DNA from: an uncultured Lachnospiraceae bacterium
Lineage (GTDB): Bacteria; Bacillota; Clostridia; Lachnospirales; Lachnospiraceae
Length of the DNA: 32,574 nucleotides
Reading direction: 5' to 3'
Assembly: GCA_910577675.1 (NCBI GenBank)
Contig: CAJTOR010000035.1
Span: 5,630 to 38,203 of the forward strand
Every line of letters starts with the position of its first letter. Position 1 is the first letter of the stretch. The notes under the pieces are model-generated. The model was given only the letters and a program-made list of their open reading frames with translations, was not told the origin of the DNA and did no database searches. Shown in pieces: positions 7,928 to 15,769 of this stretch. The position numbers were made by a program, and so were the translations under genes.

Positions 7928-9355
7928 TCACGCATGACGGATATTCGTGTACTCTGAAATCTCACGGTTTATCGTCACAAGGTCATCCACGCTTAAATCA
8001 TGTACAGAATGATGTCCCGTAATCCTGGCAAAAGTTTTTAACTCCGCAAGAGTCACGTTCAGATAGTTCGCAACCCTTTGTGCCGCCGGTTCCACAGAAA
8101 GCCTTTCGCGCAGTTTAGGGTCCTGCGTCGCAATCCCAACCGGGCATTTACCGGAACCACAGATCCGATATTGCTGGCAAGCCGCCGCAATCAGTGCCGC
8201 GCTTGCTACCGCAACCGCATCCGCCCCCATTGCAAGCGCCTTCGCCACATCGGCTGACACCCTCAAACCGCCGGTGATCACCAGGGAAATATCCGAATGT
8301 ACCGAATCCAGATATTTTCTTGCGCGGTAAAGTGCATAGACCGTCGGCACCGTCGTCGCCTCGCGCAGCAGGAACGGACTCGAACCCGTCGCACCTCCCC
8401 TGCCGTCAATGGTAATAAAATCCGGCTGTGCAAAAACACAGAACTCCAGATCCCGCTCAATCCGCCCCGCAGCAATCTTGATACCGATCGGTCTGCCGTC
8501 GGAGCGCTCCCTTAACATATCCACCATCGCCTTTAAGTCCTCGCGTGAATTAAGTTCAGGGAACTTGCTTGGGCTCTGCACATCCTCGCCCTGCTTCTTT
8601 CCCCTAAGCTCTGCAATCTCCGCGGTCACCTTCTCACCAGGCAGATGCCCGCCCATGCCGGGCTTCGTCCCCTGCCCAATCTTAATCTCCACAGCATCCG
8701 CCGCGCGCAGGTTCTCGTCCGTCACACTGTATTTATTGGGAATGTACTCAAATATATACTTATAAGAAGCTGCCCGCTCCTGCGGCAGTATGCCTCCCTC
8801 CCCGCTACACATCGCTGTTTTTGCAAGCGCTGAGCCCTTTGCAAGCGCCACCTTGACTTCCTTTGATAGCGCGCCAAATGACATATGGGAAATGTACACC
8901 GGACTATCTATAATCATCGGTTTTTTTGCATGTTTTCCGATAACAGTCATGGTTGATACCGGCTCATCCTCATCAAGCGGAGGCGGATTTAACTGCGCCC
9001 CGAGAATCAGTATGTCGTCCCAATTCGGCATCGGCATTTTAGTTCCCATGGCACCGCTCACCGTCTTTCCGGTCACAGCCATCTGATGGATTTCTTCCAT
9101 ATAGCGGCATGACACATCGTTACGGTAAAAACTTTTGTCATAGTTTAAATCATAAGCCTGCCCTGTTACATCCGCCCCTTTTTCTGCCTGAGAAGCTTCC
9201 TCTCCCTTTACTGCATTTTCGGAAATTTTCGTATCCGCATCCTTTAAAGGTACCTCACGAAACCTCTCCCCCGGCTGGTGGCAGACCGGGCATTCCTCTG
9301 GAGCCCGCTCCCCCTCGCAGACATAACCGCAAACCGAACATACAAATCTCTTCAT
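7928..9355 (-). CDS. Rubredoxin-glutamate synthase-like flavoprotein
   Basis: The 475-residue product joins two electron-transfer modules. Residues 1-37 form a rubredoxin-type iron site with CSVC (C6, C9) and CPVC (C22, C25). From about residue 100 it matches the FMN-binding central domain of glutamate synthase, including the glycine-rich phosphate-binding region ITGGLRVSADVAKALAMGAD. It also has the [3Fe-4S] motif as CX5CX4C in CQQYRICGSGKCPVG. The glutaminase domain of true GltB is absent, so it is not a complete glutamate synthase; the substrate of this short family is not known to me. GGGAG seven bases upstream supports the start. It follows a 37-residue membrane peptide gene and precedes the repeat-linker protein gene. 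Confidence 0.88.
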   Translation of the reverse strand: MKRFVCSVCGYVCEGERAPEECPVCHQPGERFREVPLKDADTKISENAVKGEEASQAEKGADVTGQAYDLNYDKSFYRNDVSCRYMEEIHQMAVTGKTVSGAMGTKMPMPNWDDILILGAQLNPPPLDEDEPVSTMTVIGKHAKKPMIIDSPVYISHMSFGALSKEVKVALAKGSALAKTAMCSGEGGILPQERAASYKYIFEYIPNKYSVTDENLRAADAVEIKIGQGTKPGMGGHLPGEKVTAEIAELRGKKQGEDVQSPSKFPELNSREDLKAMVDMLRERSDGRPIGIKIAAGRIERDLEFCVFAQPDFITIDGRGGATGSSPFLLREATTVPTVYALYRARKYLDSVHSDISLVITGGLRVSADVAKALAMGADAVAVASAALIAAACQQYRICGSGKCPVGIATQDPKLRERLSVEPAAQRVANYLNVTLAELKTFARITGHHSVHDLSVDDLVTINREISEYTNIRHA

Positions 9356-9433
9356 TTTTTTCTCCCTTCGTTTTTCCTAAAATAACTGTCCTCACCGCTA
9401 TTTTAACATTTCAAAGGGCATCTGGCAATACCG

Positions 9434-9547
9434 TTATTTTTCCTTTCCTTCCTTTTCGTCCTCCCCTCCCCTCTCAAGCCGAAAGCCAAGAATGGAACCA
9501 CCAAGCATCAACACAGTAAAAATCACAATCAAAATATTTTCAACCAT
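9434..9547 (-). CDS. 37-residue single-span membrane peptide
   Basis: This is a short gene with an excellent ribosome binding site (GGAGG, six bases before the ATG at 9545-9547). The product begins MVENILIVIFTVLMLGGS, a single hydrophobic span, continues with GFRLERGGE, and ends in a highly charged Glu/Lys/Gly tail. It lies 78 bases upstream of the rubredoxin-flavoprotein gene in the same direction, so it probably leads that operon. The product may be a small membrane partner or a regulatory peptide. I do not recognise a family. The reading frame and signal are seen directly; function is unknown. Confidence 0.65.
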   Translation of the reverse strand: MVENILIVIFTVLMLGGSILGFRLERGGEDEKEGKEK

Positions 9548-9602
9548 AATAATCCTCCATTTACACAAATATACTTGCACAGAACGCAAAATCGTCATAA
9601 GA

Positions 9603-9631
9603 ATTATATCCCTACGCTGCTATCGCAAGAA
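9603..9631 (-). promoter_or_regulatory. Possible promoter of the small peptide-flavoprotein operon
   Basis: A perfect TATAAT -10 (9603-9608, minus strand) lies 17 bases from a poor -35, TTCTTG (9626-9631). The position, about 55 bases before the small-peptide start codon, is suitable. The weak -35 suggests either an activator or a chance match. Confidence 0.4.
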
Positions 9632-9773
9632 ATCCCCCTTCCCCACCAGCTTCATCTTCACGACTTAAATATAAGCGTGGGGCTCCTTTGATAGGTTAAA
9701 ATTCTGCCAGACATAATTTCCAAGGAAAATAATCCGGATATAATTTCCTGTGCAAAAGATTTCCCTCAAGAAA

Positions 9774-10694
9774 CTATAAAAGATACAGAAAATACGCCGC
9801 ATAGCACAAAAGCATCACAATCCCGCCGGGGCGCGTTAATTTTTTATTTTTCAGACAAAAAACCCATAGCAGTACACCTGCCGCAACCGCAAAAATACCG
9901 TCCGCAAAGAATTCTGTCTGGTAGGGAACCGGTGTTATCAGCGCGGAAGTCCCAAGTACAAAGAGGATATTAAAAATATTGCTGCCGACAATATTTCCAA
10001 CCGCAATATCCGCGTTCCCCTTCCTCGCTGCAACCACCGAAGTCACAAGCTCCGGCAAAGATGTGCCAAGCGCCACAATGGTAAGACCGATAAACCTCTC
10101 ACCCACGCCAAGAATCTTTGCAATCTCCGTTGCACTATCAACCGTGATATCACTGCCTGCCACAACAACTACAGCCCCAGCAAATATATAAAACAAAAGC
10201 TTAAAGGTGCGTTTTTCAACCTCCTGTTTCTCCTCCTTGCTGTTTTTTGCCAAAACAAAAAGATAGGCTAAATATATCAGGAAAAGAACCCATAACACAA
10301 TTCCCTCAGACTTTGAAATACCCTTGCCCGACCTGCCGAGAAGAACAAATACAACTGTAATCATAACCATAAAAGGAATCTCAACCTTAAATGTTGATTT
10401 TCTGACCGTAAGTGGCGCAATTACTGATGCAAGACCCAGAATAATCAGAATGTTTAGAATATTGCTGCCAACCACATTTCCAACTGCAATATCTGCATTC
10501 TCTTTCAGCGCTGCTGTAATACTGACCGCCGCTTCCGGAATACTCGTCCCCATCGCCACAATTGTAAGTCCGATCACAAGCTGCGGAATCCCAAATTTCC
10601 TTGCAAGTCCCGAAGCACCATCGACAAACCAGTCCGCACCTTTTACCAGCAGGGTAAAGCCCACCGCCAGCAATAATATATGTAAAAATATCAT
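9774..10694 (-). CDS. Calcium/sodium antiporter, YrbG family
   Basis: This 306-residue polytopic membrane protein of the Ca2+/cation antiporter superfamily exchanges Ca2+ for Na+ (in some members with K+) across the cytoplasmic membrane. The two inverted alpha repeats that form the ion site are clear: GLTIVAMGTSIPE...VGNVVGSNILN (about 42-80) and GLTIVALGTSLPE...VGNIVGSNIFN (about 197-238). The acidic residue of each TS(I/L)PE motif is present. A hydrophilic loop with KNSKEEKQEVEKR separates the halves. GAGGTG precedes the ATG by six bases. The length is typical and it seems to be a single-gene unit. Ion specificity cannot be read from the sequence. Confidence 0.93.
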   Translation of the reverse strand: MIFLHILLLAVGFTLLVKGADWFVDGASGLARKFGIPQLVIGLTIVAMGTSIPEAAVSITAALKENADIAVGNVVGSNILNILIILGLASVIAPLTVRKSTFKVEIPFMVMITVVFVLLGRSGKGISKSEGIVLWVLFLIYLAYLFVLAKNSKEEKQEVEKRTFKLLFYIFAGAVVVVAGSDITVDSATEIAKILGVGERFIGLTIVALGTSLPELVTSVVAARKGNADIAVGNIVGSNIFNILFVLGTSALITPVPYQTEFFADGIFAVAAGVLLWVFCLKNKKLTRPGGIVMLLCYAAYFLYLL

Positions 10695-10844
10695 TAATTC
10701 ACCTCATTTCTGCTTCCAACGCATAGCAATAGCACAGGAAGCCAGACACTACATAAATCATCCCCTAAAGAAAAGTAACACAAATACACCTGACCACGCC
10801 AGATGTTTAATTATATGTAAATTTTTCCATTATATGGGTGATAA

Positions 10845-11267
10845 TTATTTTTTTCCGTCCTTTTTATGGATATATGCAAGAATTACAGCAGCCGGTCTCC
10901 GTTGCATAAACCGCCCCCATAAAGCCACTGTATAAAGATAAAAGAGAAAAAGTGCTGCCCCCGCAAAAAACAGGCACAAGAAGAATCCCACAGTCTTTCT
11001 CCCCGCGGGATTTCGCGCTTCCAAAAAAACCTGCGGCGCACGCAGCCTCTGCACTCCAAGCATCTGCGCAGTGCAGACCGGATTTTCAAAAGCCCTGTCA
11101 AAAGCGGAATCAATCGTGCCACCCTGCCAGTCAGCCTGCATCAGATCCGCCGCCTTTACGGCGCACCCCAAAAAGGAATCTGCCCGAAACGAATCCGGGC
11201 ACATCCCCGCAAAAAGCATTATAATTGTCAAAAGAATACAGTAAAACCTGCAATGTCCACTTTTCAC
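10845..11267 (-). CDS. Hypothetical small membrane protein
   Basis: The 140-residue reading frame (154 from an upstream TTG at 11307-11309) has an N-terminal hydrophobic segment after KSGHCRFY that resembles a signal peptide or anchor. A soluble middle of about 65 residues follows, then a second strong membrane segment (GFFLCLFFAGAALFLFYLY) and a basic tail. I chose the GTG at 11265-11267 because it places the hydrophobic segment at the N-terminus, but no start has a good ribosome binding site. It directly follows the acetyltransferase gene and may be translated by coupling to that stop codon. No family is recognised. Confidence 0.5.
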   Translation of the reverse strand: MKSGHCRFYCILLTIIMLFAGMCPDSFRADSFLGCAVKAADLMQADWQGGTIDSAFDRAFENPVCTAQMLGVQRLRAPQVFLEARNPAGRKTVGFFLCLFFAGAALFLFYLYTVALWGRFMQRRPAAVILAYIHKKDGKK

Positions 11268-11292
11268 AAAAAACAACTGCCTTTCATATATC

Positions 11293-11844
11293 CTACAAAA
11301 ACCATCCAAGTTCCACGCGCACTTCCTTGCGGGTTAAATCATTGTTACTGTAAGCGCAGGCATCAAAACCGATCAGCGTAAAGCCCTCGTGCAAGTAAAA
11401 CCCAATGGCATTGGTATTGCAGGATTGTGTTTCAAGTATCAGAGCCCTGCACCCTTCCCGGCGCGCCCGCTCCTTCGCCGTTTTGATTAGCGCACTGCCG
11501 ATCCCTTTTCCCCTAAGGCTTTCGTCCACCCAAAGTTCTGTTACACGCAGACGGTTTGACCACCCTTCAAGGGATGTTTCCACCGCCGCCATCAATTTCC
11601 CATCCTGCACAATCCCACACGCGCGGACTTTTTCCCAGTGCGGCTCATAAAGCCTGTCCGGAAAATCATATTCCTGCGGCGTATGTGTAACCGGCTGCGG
11701 GAAATTCTGTTTTTTCATCCCCATCACAAAACCGTCCGCCTTTTGCTCCACCGTAATATCATAATATTCCCCTGTCGTATAACCAATCGGGACAATAGTA
11801 TTTTCCCATTCTTCCCTTGGAAGATCGATAATTTGATATTCCAT
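11293..11844 (-). CDS. GNAT-family N-acetyltransferase
   Basis: The 183-residue product starts MEYQIIDLP; GAGG lies five bases before the ATG at 11842-11844, which is preferred over the 48-codon longer frame. The acetyl-CoA-binding signature is LWVDESLRGKGIGSALI, with the R/Q-x-x-G-x-G/A loop as RGKGIG. A typical C-terminal half follows, ending GFYLHEGFTLIGFDACAYSN. The C-terminal pattern resembles streptothricin acetyltransferases, but that is a resemblance only; the acceptor is unknown. An extended -10 promoter lies about 105 bases upstream. The hypothetical membrane protein gene follows immediately. Confidence 0.85.
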   Translation of the reverse strand: MEYQIIDLPREEWENTIVPIGYTTGEYYDITVEQKADGFVMGMKKQNFPQPVTHTPQEYDFPDRLYEPHWEKVRACGIVQDGKLMAAVETSLEGWSNRLRVTELWVDESLRGKGIGSALIKTAKERARREGCRALILETQSCNTNAIGFYLHEGFTLIGFDACAYSNNDLTRKEVRVELGWFL

Positions 11845-11947
11845 TTCCGCCTCACTTACAATTATTTCCAATTCATTTTCGACCTGCGGCAGAAAAATTT
11901 CCGCAGCGAATTGTGTTCCCCACACCCTTCCTTTATTCCACCCTCTA

Positions 11948-11956
11948 ACTATACCA
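11948..11956 (-). promoter_or_regulatory. Extended -10 promoter of the acetyltransferase gene
   Basis: The minus strand reads TGGTATAGT, an extended -10 element (TGn plus TATAGT). The -35 position has no good match, as is common with extended -10 promoters. The transcript would have a leader of about 95 nt. Confidence 0.45.
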
Positions 11957-12164
11957 TAATTTTTTCCAATAGTACAGTACCATCTCACAGATTTTTAGAA
12001 TTTCCACCCTGCCACTTGATAATTCAGTCTTTAGATGCTATTTTTTTTTTGCATTCTCCGCTAAAATAATTAAATTCTAAGCGCTCCCGTCACCCAAAAC
12101 ATTCCCATAAAAGCTATGAATCTAAAACACCCAGAAAAACTTCTCCGGTTGGTTTTAAAGCAAC

Positions 12165-12210
12165 AAAAAAGCATATAAACAAGCGGGGAGGTGAAAATCC
12201 CGCCCCGCCT
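12165..12210 (-). terminator. Intrinsic terminator of the HD-to-glycosidase operon
   Basis: A GCGGGG/CCCCGC stem (12183-12188 with 12203-12208) is followed on the minus strand by TTGTTTATATGCTTTTTTG. It lies 25 bases after the glycosidase stop codon. The U-tract is interrupted, so it may be only moderately efficient. Confidence 0.7.
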
Positions 12211-12233
12211 TCTCGCCCGGCAAAACACTGCTT

Positions 12234-13544
12234 TTACGGCATATCAGCCATTTCCAATTTTACTTTTAGAATCCTGCGAACCGACTCATCAATCCTTTCC
12301 TGTGTCAATTCACCGCGCTGCACCGCGTTAAGCACCCCCTCATATGCCGCCACAAAATCCTCCGGCATCAAAAGCATATCGGCTCCGGCCGCAACCGCCA
12401 TCACTGCCGCCTGCGCACTGCTGTAATAATCCGTAACCGCACCCATATCGAGCGCATCCGTTATCACAATGCCGTCAAATCCCAGTTCCCCGCGCAAAAT
12501 ATCAGTGATAATCTCCTTTGAAAAAACGGCTGGCACATCATCCTCCACAACCTTTGGCAGGGATAAATGTCCCACCATCACAAACGGCACCCCTGCCTGC
12601 ACAGCCCCCTTAAAAGGAATCAGGTCACATTCAAAGAGTTCCTGCAGCGTTCTTTCCACCACCGCGGCTCCATTGTGCGAATCCTCAGATGTGCTGCCAT
12701 GACCCGGAAAATGCTTGACCGCGCACAAAATCCCCTGCTCCTTAAATCCCTCAATCTGGGCTATCACCATATCCCGCACAAGCTCTGGATCCGAACCCGG
12801 GGAACGGTATTTTACCACGGTATTCTTTTTGTTTGACCACACATCCGCAACCGGTGCAAAATCAAGGTTGAATCCAAGAGCAGATAGATAAGCACCGATG
12901 GTGCTGCCAGCCTGATACGCTAAATCACAGTTGCCGGACGCGCCTATTTCGCTTATATTTCCGACATCCTCCACACCAAACGCCCGGTTTCCTGCAATGC
13001 GCGCCACAGTGCCGCCCTCCTCGTCCACACCGAGAAAAACCGGAAAGCCCAGATATTCCACACTATAATCCTGCATATTTGAAAGCATTATGCGCGTCTG
13101 CTCCGTGTCTATCAGATTCCCTGCCATATAGATCACGCCGCCGACCGGATACCTTATAAAGCACTGTTTCGTAACTTCGCCTGCCGCAGTCACCTTCGAA
13201 TAGCCCGTCAATGCCTCCGGGGTAACCATAAACATCTGGGCAACCTTCTGTTTAAGATCCATGCCCGCAAGAAGCTTCTCCACACGGTCATCCGCAGAAC
13301 TATCCGGGGGTTCCTCGGCGGATGTATTCTCCCCTGCCCCTTCCCCCGATATGTCCCAAGTGTTCCCAAAATCTCTGTTGTCCCCTCCAGTTTCCTCCAC
13401 GATATCCTCTTCTTTCCCCGATGGATTCTTTTTCGTGCCATCCTGCACAGCAAGTACTGCCGCCAAGACAATATCCACCAAAAGTAAAACAGCGAGGCAG
13501 ATTACAACTGCCATACTCCGGGTATTCCTGTGTCCTTGACCCAT
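12234..13544 (-). CDS. Membrane-anchored GH3 beta-N-acetylhexosaminidase
   Basis: The 436-residue product is a glycoside hydrolase family 3 enzyme of the NagZ type, which removes N-acetylglucosamine from peptidoglycan fragments. An N-terminal membrane anchor (about 11-33) is followed by a Glu/Asp/Gly-rich linker to about residue 85, so the catalytic domain should face outward. Family signatures are KHFPGHGSTSEDSHNG (near 271), with the His/Asp pair typical of NagZ acid-base catalysis, and VITDALDMGAV (near 358-368), whose Asp is the expected nucleophile. Only the TIM-barrel domain is present. GGGAG precedes the ATG. It is the last gene of a four-cistron group with two paralogous membrane proteins and an HD protein. 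Confidence 0.92.
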   Translation of the reverse strand: MGQGHRNTRSMAVVICLAVLLLVDIVLAAVLAVQDGTKKNPSGKEEDIVEETGGDNRDFGNTWDISGEGAGENTSAEEPPDSSADDRVEKLLAGMDLKQKVAQMFMVTPEALTGYSKVTAAGEVTKQCFIRYPVGGVIYMAGNLIDTEQTRIMLSNMQDYSVEYLGFPVFLGVDEEGGTVARIAGNRAFGVEDVGNISEIGASGNCDLAYQAGSTIGAYLSALGFNLDFAPVADVWSNKKNTVVKYRSPGSDPELVRDMVIAQIEGFKEQGILCAVKHFPGHGSTSEDSHNGAAVVERTLQELFECDLIPFKGAVQAGVPFVMVGHLSLPKVVEDDVPAVFSKEIITDILRGELGFDGIVITDALDMGAVTDYYSSAQAAVMAVAAGADMLLMPEDFVAAYEGVLNAVQRGELTQERIDESVRRILKVKLEMADMP

Positions 13545-13583
13545 CCTACTCTCCCTTTTTAATATCTTTTATAGGTCGGCAGG

Positions 13584-14198
13584 TCAAAAACTTGTTTCCT
13601 GCCCATACAAAAATTCTTTCACCGGATGGTAAGCAAACAGCAGATACAAACTTCCCCCATAAACTGCCAGAAAAATAAGATTCACCACCATTACGGTTCT
13701 GTCCACCGCTGCGCGCGCATCCTCCTGCTTTTGCATTTCAAGGATTTCCGCTTTTGGAAGTTCCCGGACTTCCACAATCTTTCCATATGTAGAAACCAAT
13801 GTCGTATTGCCTGGTGCCCTGCTATAATCAGTCCGCCCAATATCAAGAGTCATCATGCTGCCACACAGGTTCATTACGGACATCACAAGCAAAATGCCGA
13901 ATACCGTCCTTGCCCACACCTTCCCATTATAAAGATTGTAAGCGATCACAATTGCAAGCCCGATATCCACAAGCCTAATCAGCAAATTCCCCGCCAATCC
14001 TCCCATGTTCACAAACATACTAAGAAACACTGCAATAACCTCTATGCCAATGTAAAAGCCCATCATTCCTTTAATTGTTTTCCTGCCGCGCTCATATTGC
14101 TTTCTAAGGCGCTCCTTTGCTGCCGCAACCGCCACTTCCCTCTGCTGTGGCGTGAGTTCCTCCTCATTGACAGGTCTATCATCTTCCCAATTTTTCAT
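13584..14198 (-). CDS. Four-span membrane protein, intact paralogue
   Basis: The 204-residue product starts MKNWEDDRPVNEEELTPQQR; GGGGG six bases before the ATG at 14196-14198 supports this start. A charged N-terminal region (to about 45) carries an ELTPQQRE motif, followed by about four membrane segments. It ends with FAYHPVKEFLYGQ. The N-terminal ELTPQ motif and the C-terminal Y-x-P-x-K-x-F-x-x-G motif recur in the frame-split gene just upstream, so the two are paralogues. It overlaps that gene by 20 nt and lies 39 bases before the glycosidase gene. No family is recognised; it may assist an envelope process together with the glycosidase. Confidence 0.75.
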   Translation of the reverse strand: MKNWEDDRPVNEEELTPQQREVAVAAAKERLRKQYERGRKTIKGMMGFYIGIEVIAVFLSMFVNMGGLAGNLLIRLVDIGLAIVIAYNLYNGKVWARTVFGILLVMSVMNLCGSMMTLDIGRTDYSRAPGNTTLVSTYGKIVEVRELPKAEILEMQKQEDARAAVDRTVMVVNLIFLAVYGGSLYLLFAYHPVKEFLYGQETSF

Positions 14199-14583
14199 GA
14201 ATGCCCCCTTCCAATCCCATTTTATCTTCCCGCCCTTCAAAAAATATCTTCGCAGGAGGATAACCATACAAGATATAAAGAAACACCGCATTTATTATGA
14301 TTTCAACAAAATAAGCTGCTATGATAAGCCTGCGGTATAAAGCGCGCGCCTTTTCCCGTTCCTGGTTCTGGTTCTTCGGTGCCGCTTTTTCCATATAATC
14401 AAAAATGGATTCACCCAAATCGAGCCATGGATCACCTTCGTACACCGCATACACCTCAGGGGTAAAAGATGAATATCTGACAAATGCTGTCTTTATAATC
14501 TGCTTTCCCCCATAAAGCATTGAAAGCACCAGCACAACAACCATTGCCACCCGTATCAAACACTGAAAAATATAATTTCCCAC
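14179..14583 (-). CDS. Membrane part of a frame-split paralogue
   Basis: The 134-residue frame from a GTG at 14581-14583 has two membrane segments (about 4-24 and 88-108) and ends near YGYPPAKIFFEGRED, matching the end of the downstream paralogue. No adequate ribosome binding site precedes the GTG. The hydrophilic N-terminal part expected by comparison with the paralogue is encoded immediately upstream in another frame (14556-14699). A single extra A in the CCGAAAAAGAAAAC tract near 14590-14602 would join both into one protein of 173 residues. It may therefore be a frameshifted gene, a phase-variable gene, or two truly coupled cistrons. Confidence 0.6.
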   Translation of the reverse strand: MGNYIFQCLIRVAMVVVLVLSMLYGGKQIIKTAFVRYSSFTPEVYAVYEGDPWLDLGESIFDYMEKAAPKNQNQEREKARALYRRLIIAAYFVEIIINAVFLYILYGYPPAKIFFEGREDKMGLEGGIHEKLGR

Positions 14584-14699
14584 CCTGTTTTCTTTTTCGG
14601 CAGCAAAATATCCTGCTCCCTCTTCTTTTGCTCCTGTCTTTCCCTCTCTTCCCTCTTCTGTGGCGTAAGCTCGCTTAATTCCCCATCAAAACCCGGCAT
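14556..14699 (-). CDS. Hydrophilic N-terminal part of the frame-split paralogue
   Basis: This 47-residue frame starts at the ATG at 14697-14699, with GGGAGG eight bases upstream, the best start signal in this group. The product opens MPGFDGELSELTPQKREER, is rich in Lys, Arg, Glu and Gln, and ends soon after LLPKKKTG. The ELTPQ-(K/Q)-RE motif is shared with the intact paralogue at 13584-14198, where it leads straight into membrane segments. Here the membrane segments continue in another frame (14179-14583), which overlaps this one by 28 nt. It is probably the 5' half of one broken or switchable gene. Confidence 0.6.
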   Translation of the reverse strand: MPGFDGELSELTPQKREERERQEQKKREQDILLPKKKTGWEIIFFSV

Positions 14700-14740
14700 A
14701 ATAATACCTCCCCATTATCCGCAGCAATTTTCCACCGCTT

Positions 14741-15457
14741 TTACAATTCCTTTGTCCTCTCCATCTGCAAAAGTAGCTTCCGGTAAAAGTTCTCGCAAAG
14801 CAGGATGTTTTCGAGCCAGAGACGCTTCGCAGTTTCCGTACCGCAAATGCGCGCCTTTTGATTTTCCATTTCCTCAATCCTCTTCCTGCACGGCTCTATG
14901 CTTTCCCACGCCGGGCATTCCCCGGCATCATGATATGCGCGCACACAGATGCGCATAGCATCCGCGCGGTCAATATCGTCCGCATCCCGCACACTCTTCT
15001 CGAAGACGGTCGCGTCCTCCCCCTCATATGGAAAACAGTCGTGGATGCGGATGGCTTTGCAGATACTTTCGGACACTGCCCTGTCATATCCAATTTTTTC
15101 CAAAAATCTTCTTGCAATTTCCGCCCCATAAGCCGGATGTTTCCCCAATTCCTCGAAATTTCTGCATTCCGGATAGCCTACATCATGCAGAAGGCAAGCC
15201 ATTACAAGTGCCTCCTCAGAAAGCCCTTCCGAGCGGGCAATCTCCCCTCCTATATCCGCCACGCGCAGCGTGTGGTCGTAGCGGTACTGCATATCATAGC
15301 GTTTGGTTTCCTTAGCCCTCACCCGCGTTTCCCCCACGGATTCAGGCTGCAATACCGAGCGCACAAAAGAAAGTGTCTGCTGTACAAAGTTCCCCTCTCC
15401 CTCATACCCTTCTATTAATTGTTCAACGCGCTCCGATATCTTTATCCGTTCTTCCAT
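14741..15457 (-). CDS. HD-domain phosphohydrolase
   Basis: The 238-residue product starts MEERIKISER; a short AGGA lies before the ATG at 15455-15457. It contains an HD metal-dependent phosphohydrolase domain with DHTLRVADIG (H62), LLHDVGYPE (H91, D92), HPAYG (H107) and IHD (H139). A later D-x-D-D-I-D segment supplies further metal ligands. Such proteins hydrolyse phosphate esters of nucleotides or similar compounds; the substrate cannot be predicted here. It leads a group with the split membrane gene 41 bases downstream, the intact paralogue and the GH3 enzyme. The leader appears long, since the best promoter is near 15746. Confidence 0.82.
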   Translation of the reverse strand: MEERIKISERVEQLIEGYEGEGNFVQQTLSFVRSVLQPESVGETRVRAKETKRYDMQYRYDHTLRVADIGGEIARSEGLSEEALVMACLLHDVGYPECRNFEELGKHPAYGAEIARRFLEKIGYDRAVSESICKAIRIHDCFPYEGEDATVFEKSVRDADDIDRADAMRICVRAYHDAGECPAWESIEPCRKRIEEMENQKARICGTETAKRLWLENILLCENFYRKLLLQMERTKEL

Positions 15458-15722
15458 TTTCCTGTTACACCCTCCATTCTTTATGTACTTATTTCTGGTA
15501 TGTACCCGACCTCCTGACCAGAATTTTATTCCCATTCTGCTATTTTCAGTATCTTGATGATAGTTTGATGTGGGAACTGTCCGGGGTATGGTAACCTGCG
15601 TAAACCTTTAGATTTCTGGAAGTTTGATAAAGGCTTTACACAGAATATACTGGTGCCTTGTAAATATTGGGAATCTAGGCATTTGATGGCGGACTATGCG
15701 GATTTGCCTTGCTTACACGTAC
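15458..15722 (-). other. Long leader of the HD-domain gene, no gene recognised
   Basis: The gap between the HD start and the gene ending at 15770 holds the promoter above and then about 260 bases of leader. On the plus strand a frame of about 60 codons is open across 15576-15748, but it lacks a start signal and I do not recognise it. No RNA fold stands out. Confidence 0.4.
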
Positions 15723-15751
15723 ATTTTACCATATTTTTTACTCCCTGACAA
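15723..15751 (-). promoter_or_regulatory. Promoter of the HD-domain gene group
   Basis: On the minus strand TTGTCA (15746-15751) and TAAAAT (15723-15728) are spaced by 17 bases, with an extended TGG before the -10. The -35 lies inside an inverted repeat with 8-bp arms, CCTGACAA/TTGTCAGG (about 15744-15774), which could be an operator or part of the 3' end of the upstream transcript. Confidence 0.55.
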
Positions 15752-15769
15752 GAAAAATACAAAGCTTTG

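Larger units (their letters stand above)
11845..12233. other. Intergenic region, acetyltransferase to glycosidase
   Basis: This 389-bp stretch has no supported gene. It holds the acetyltransferase promoter at its left end and the terminator of the upstream glycosidase operon at its right end (12165-12210). The A+T-rich middle contains an A/T homopolymer run near 12040-12050. Confidence 0.6.

Noticed and set aside
15576..15748. Open plus-strand stretch of about 60 codons before the HD gene
   Set aside because: It has no start signal and no recognisable family, and it overlaps the minus-strand promoter and leader.
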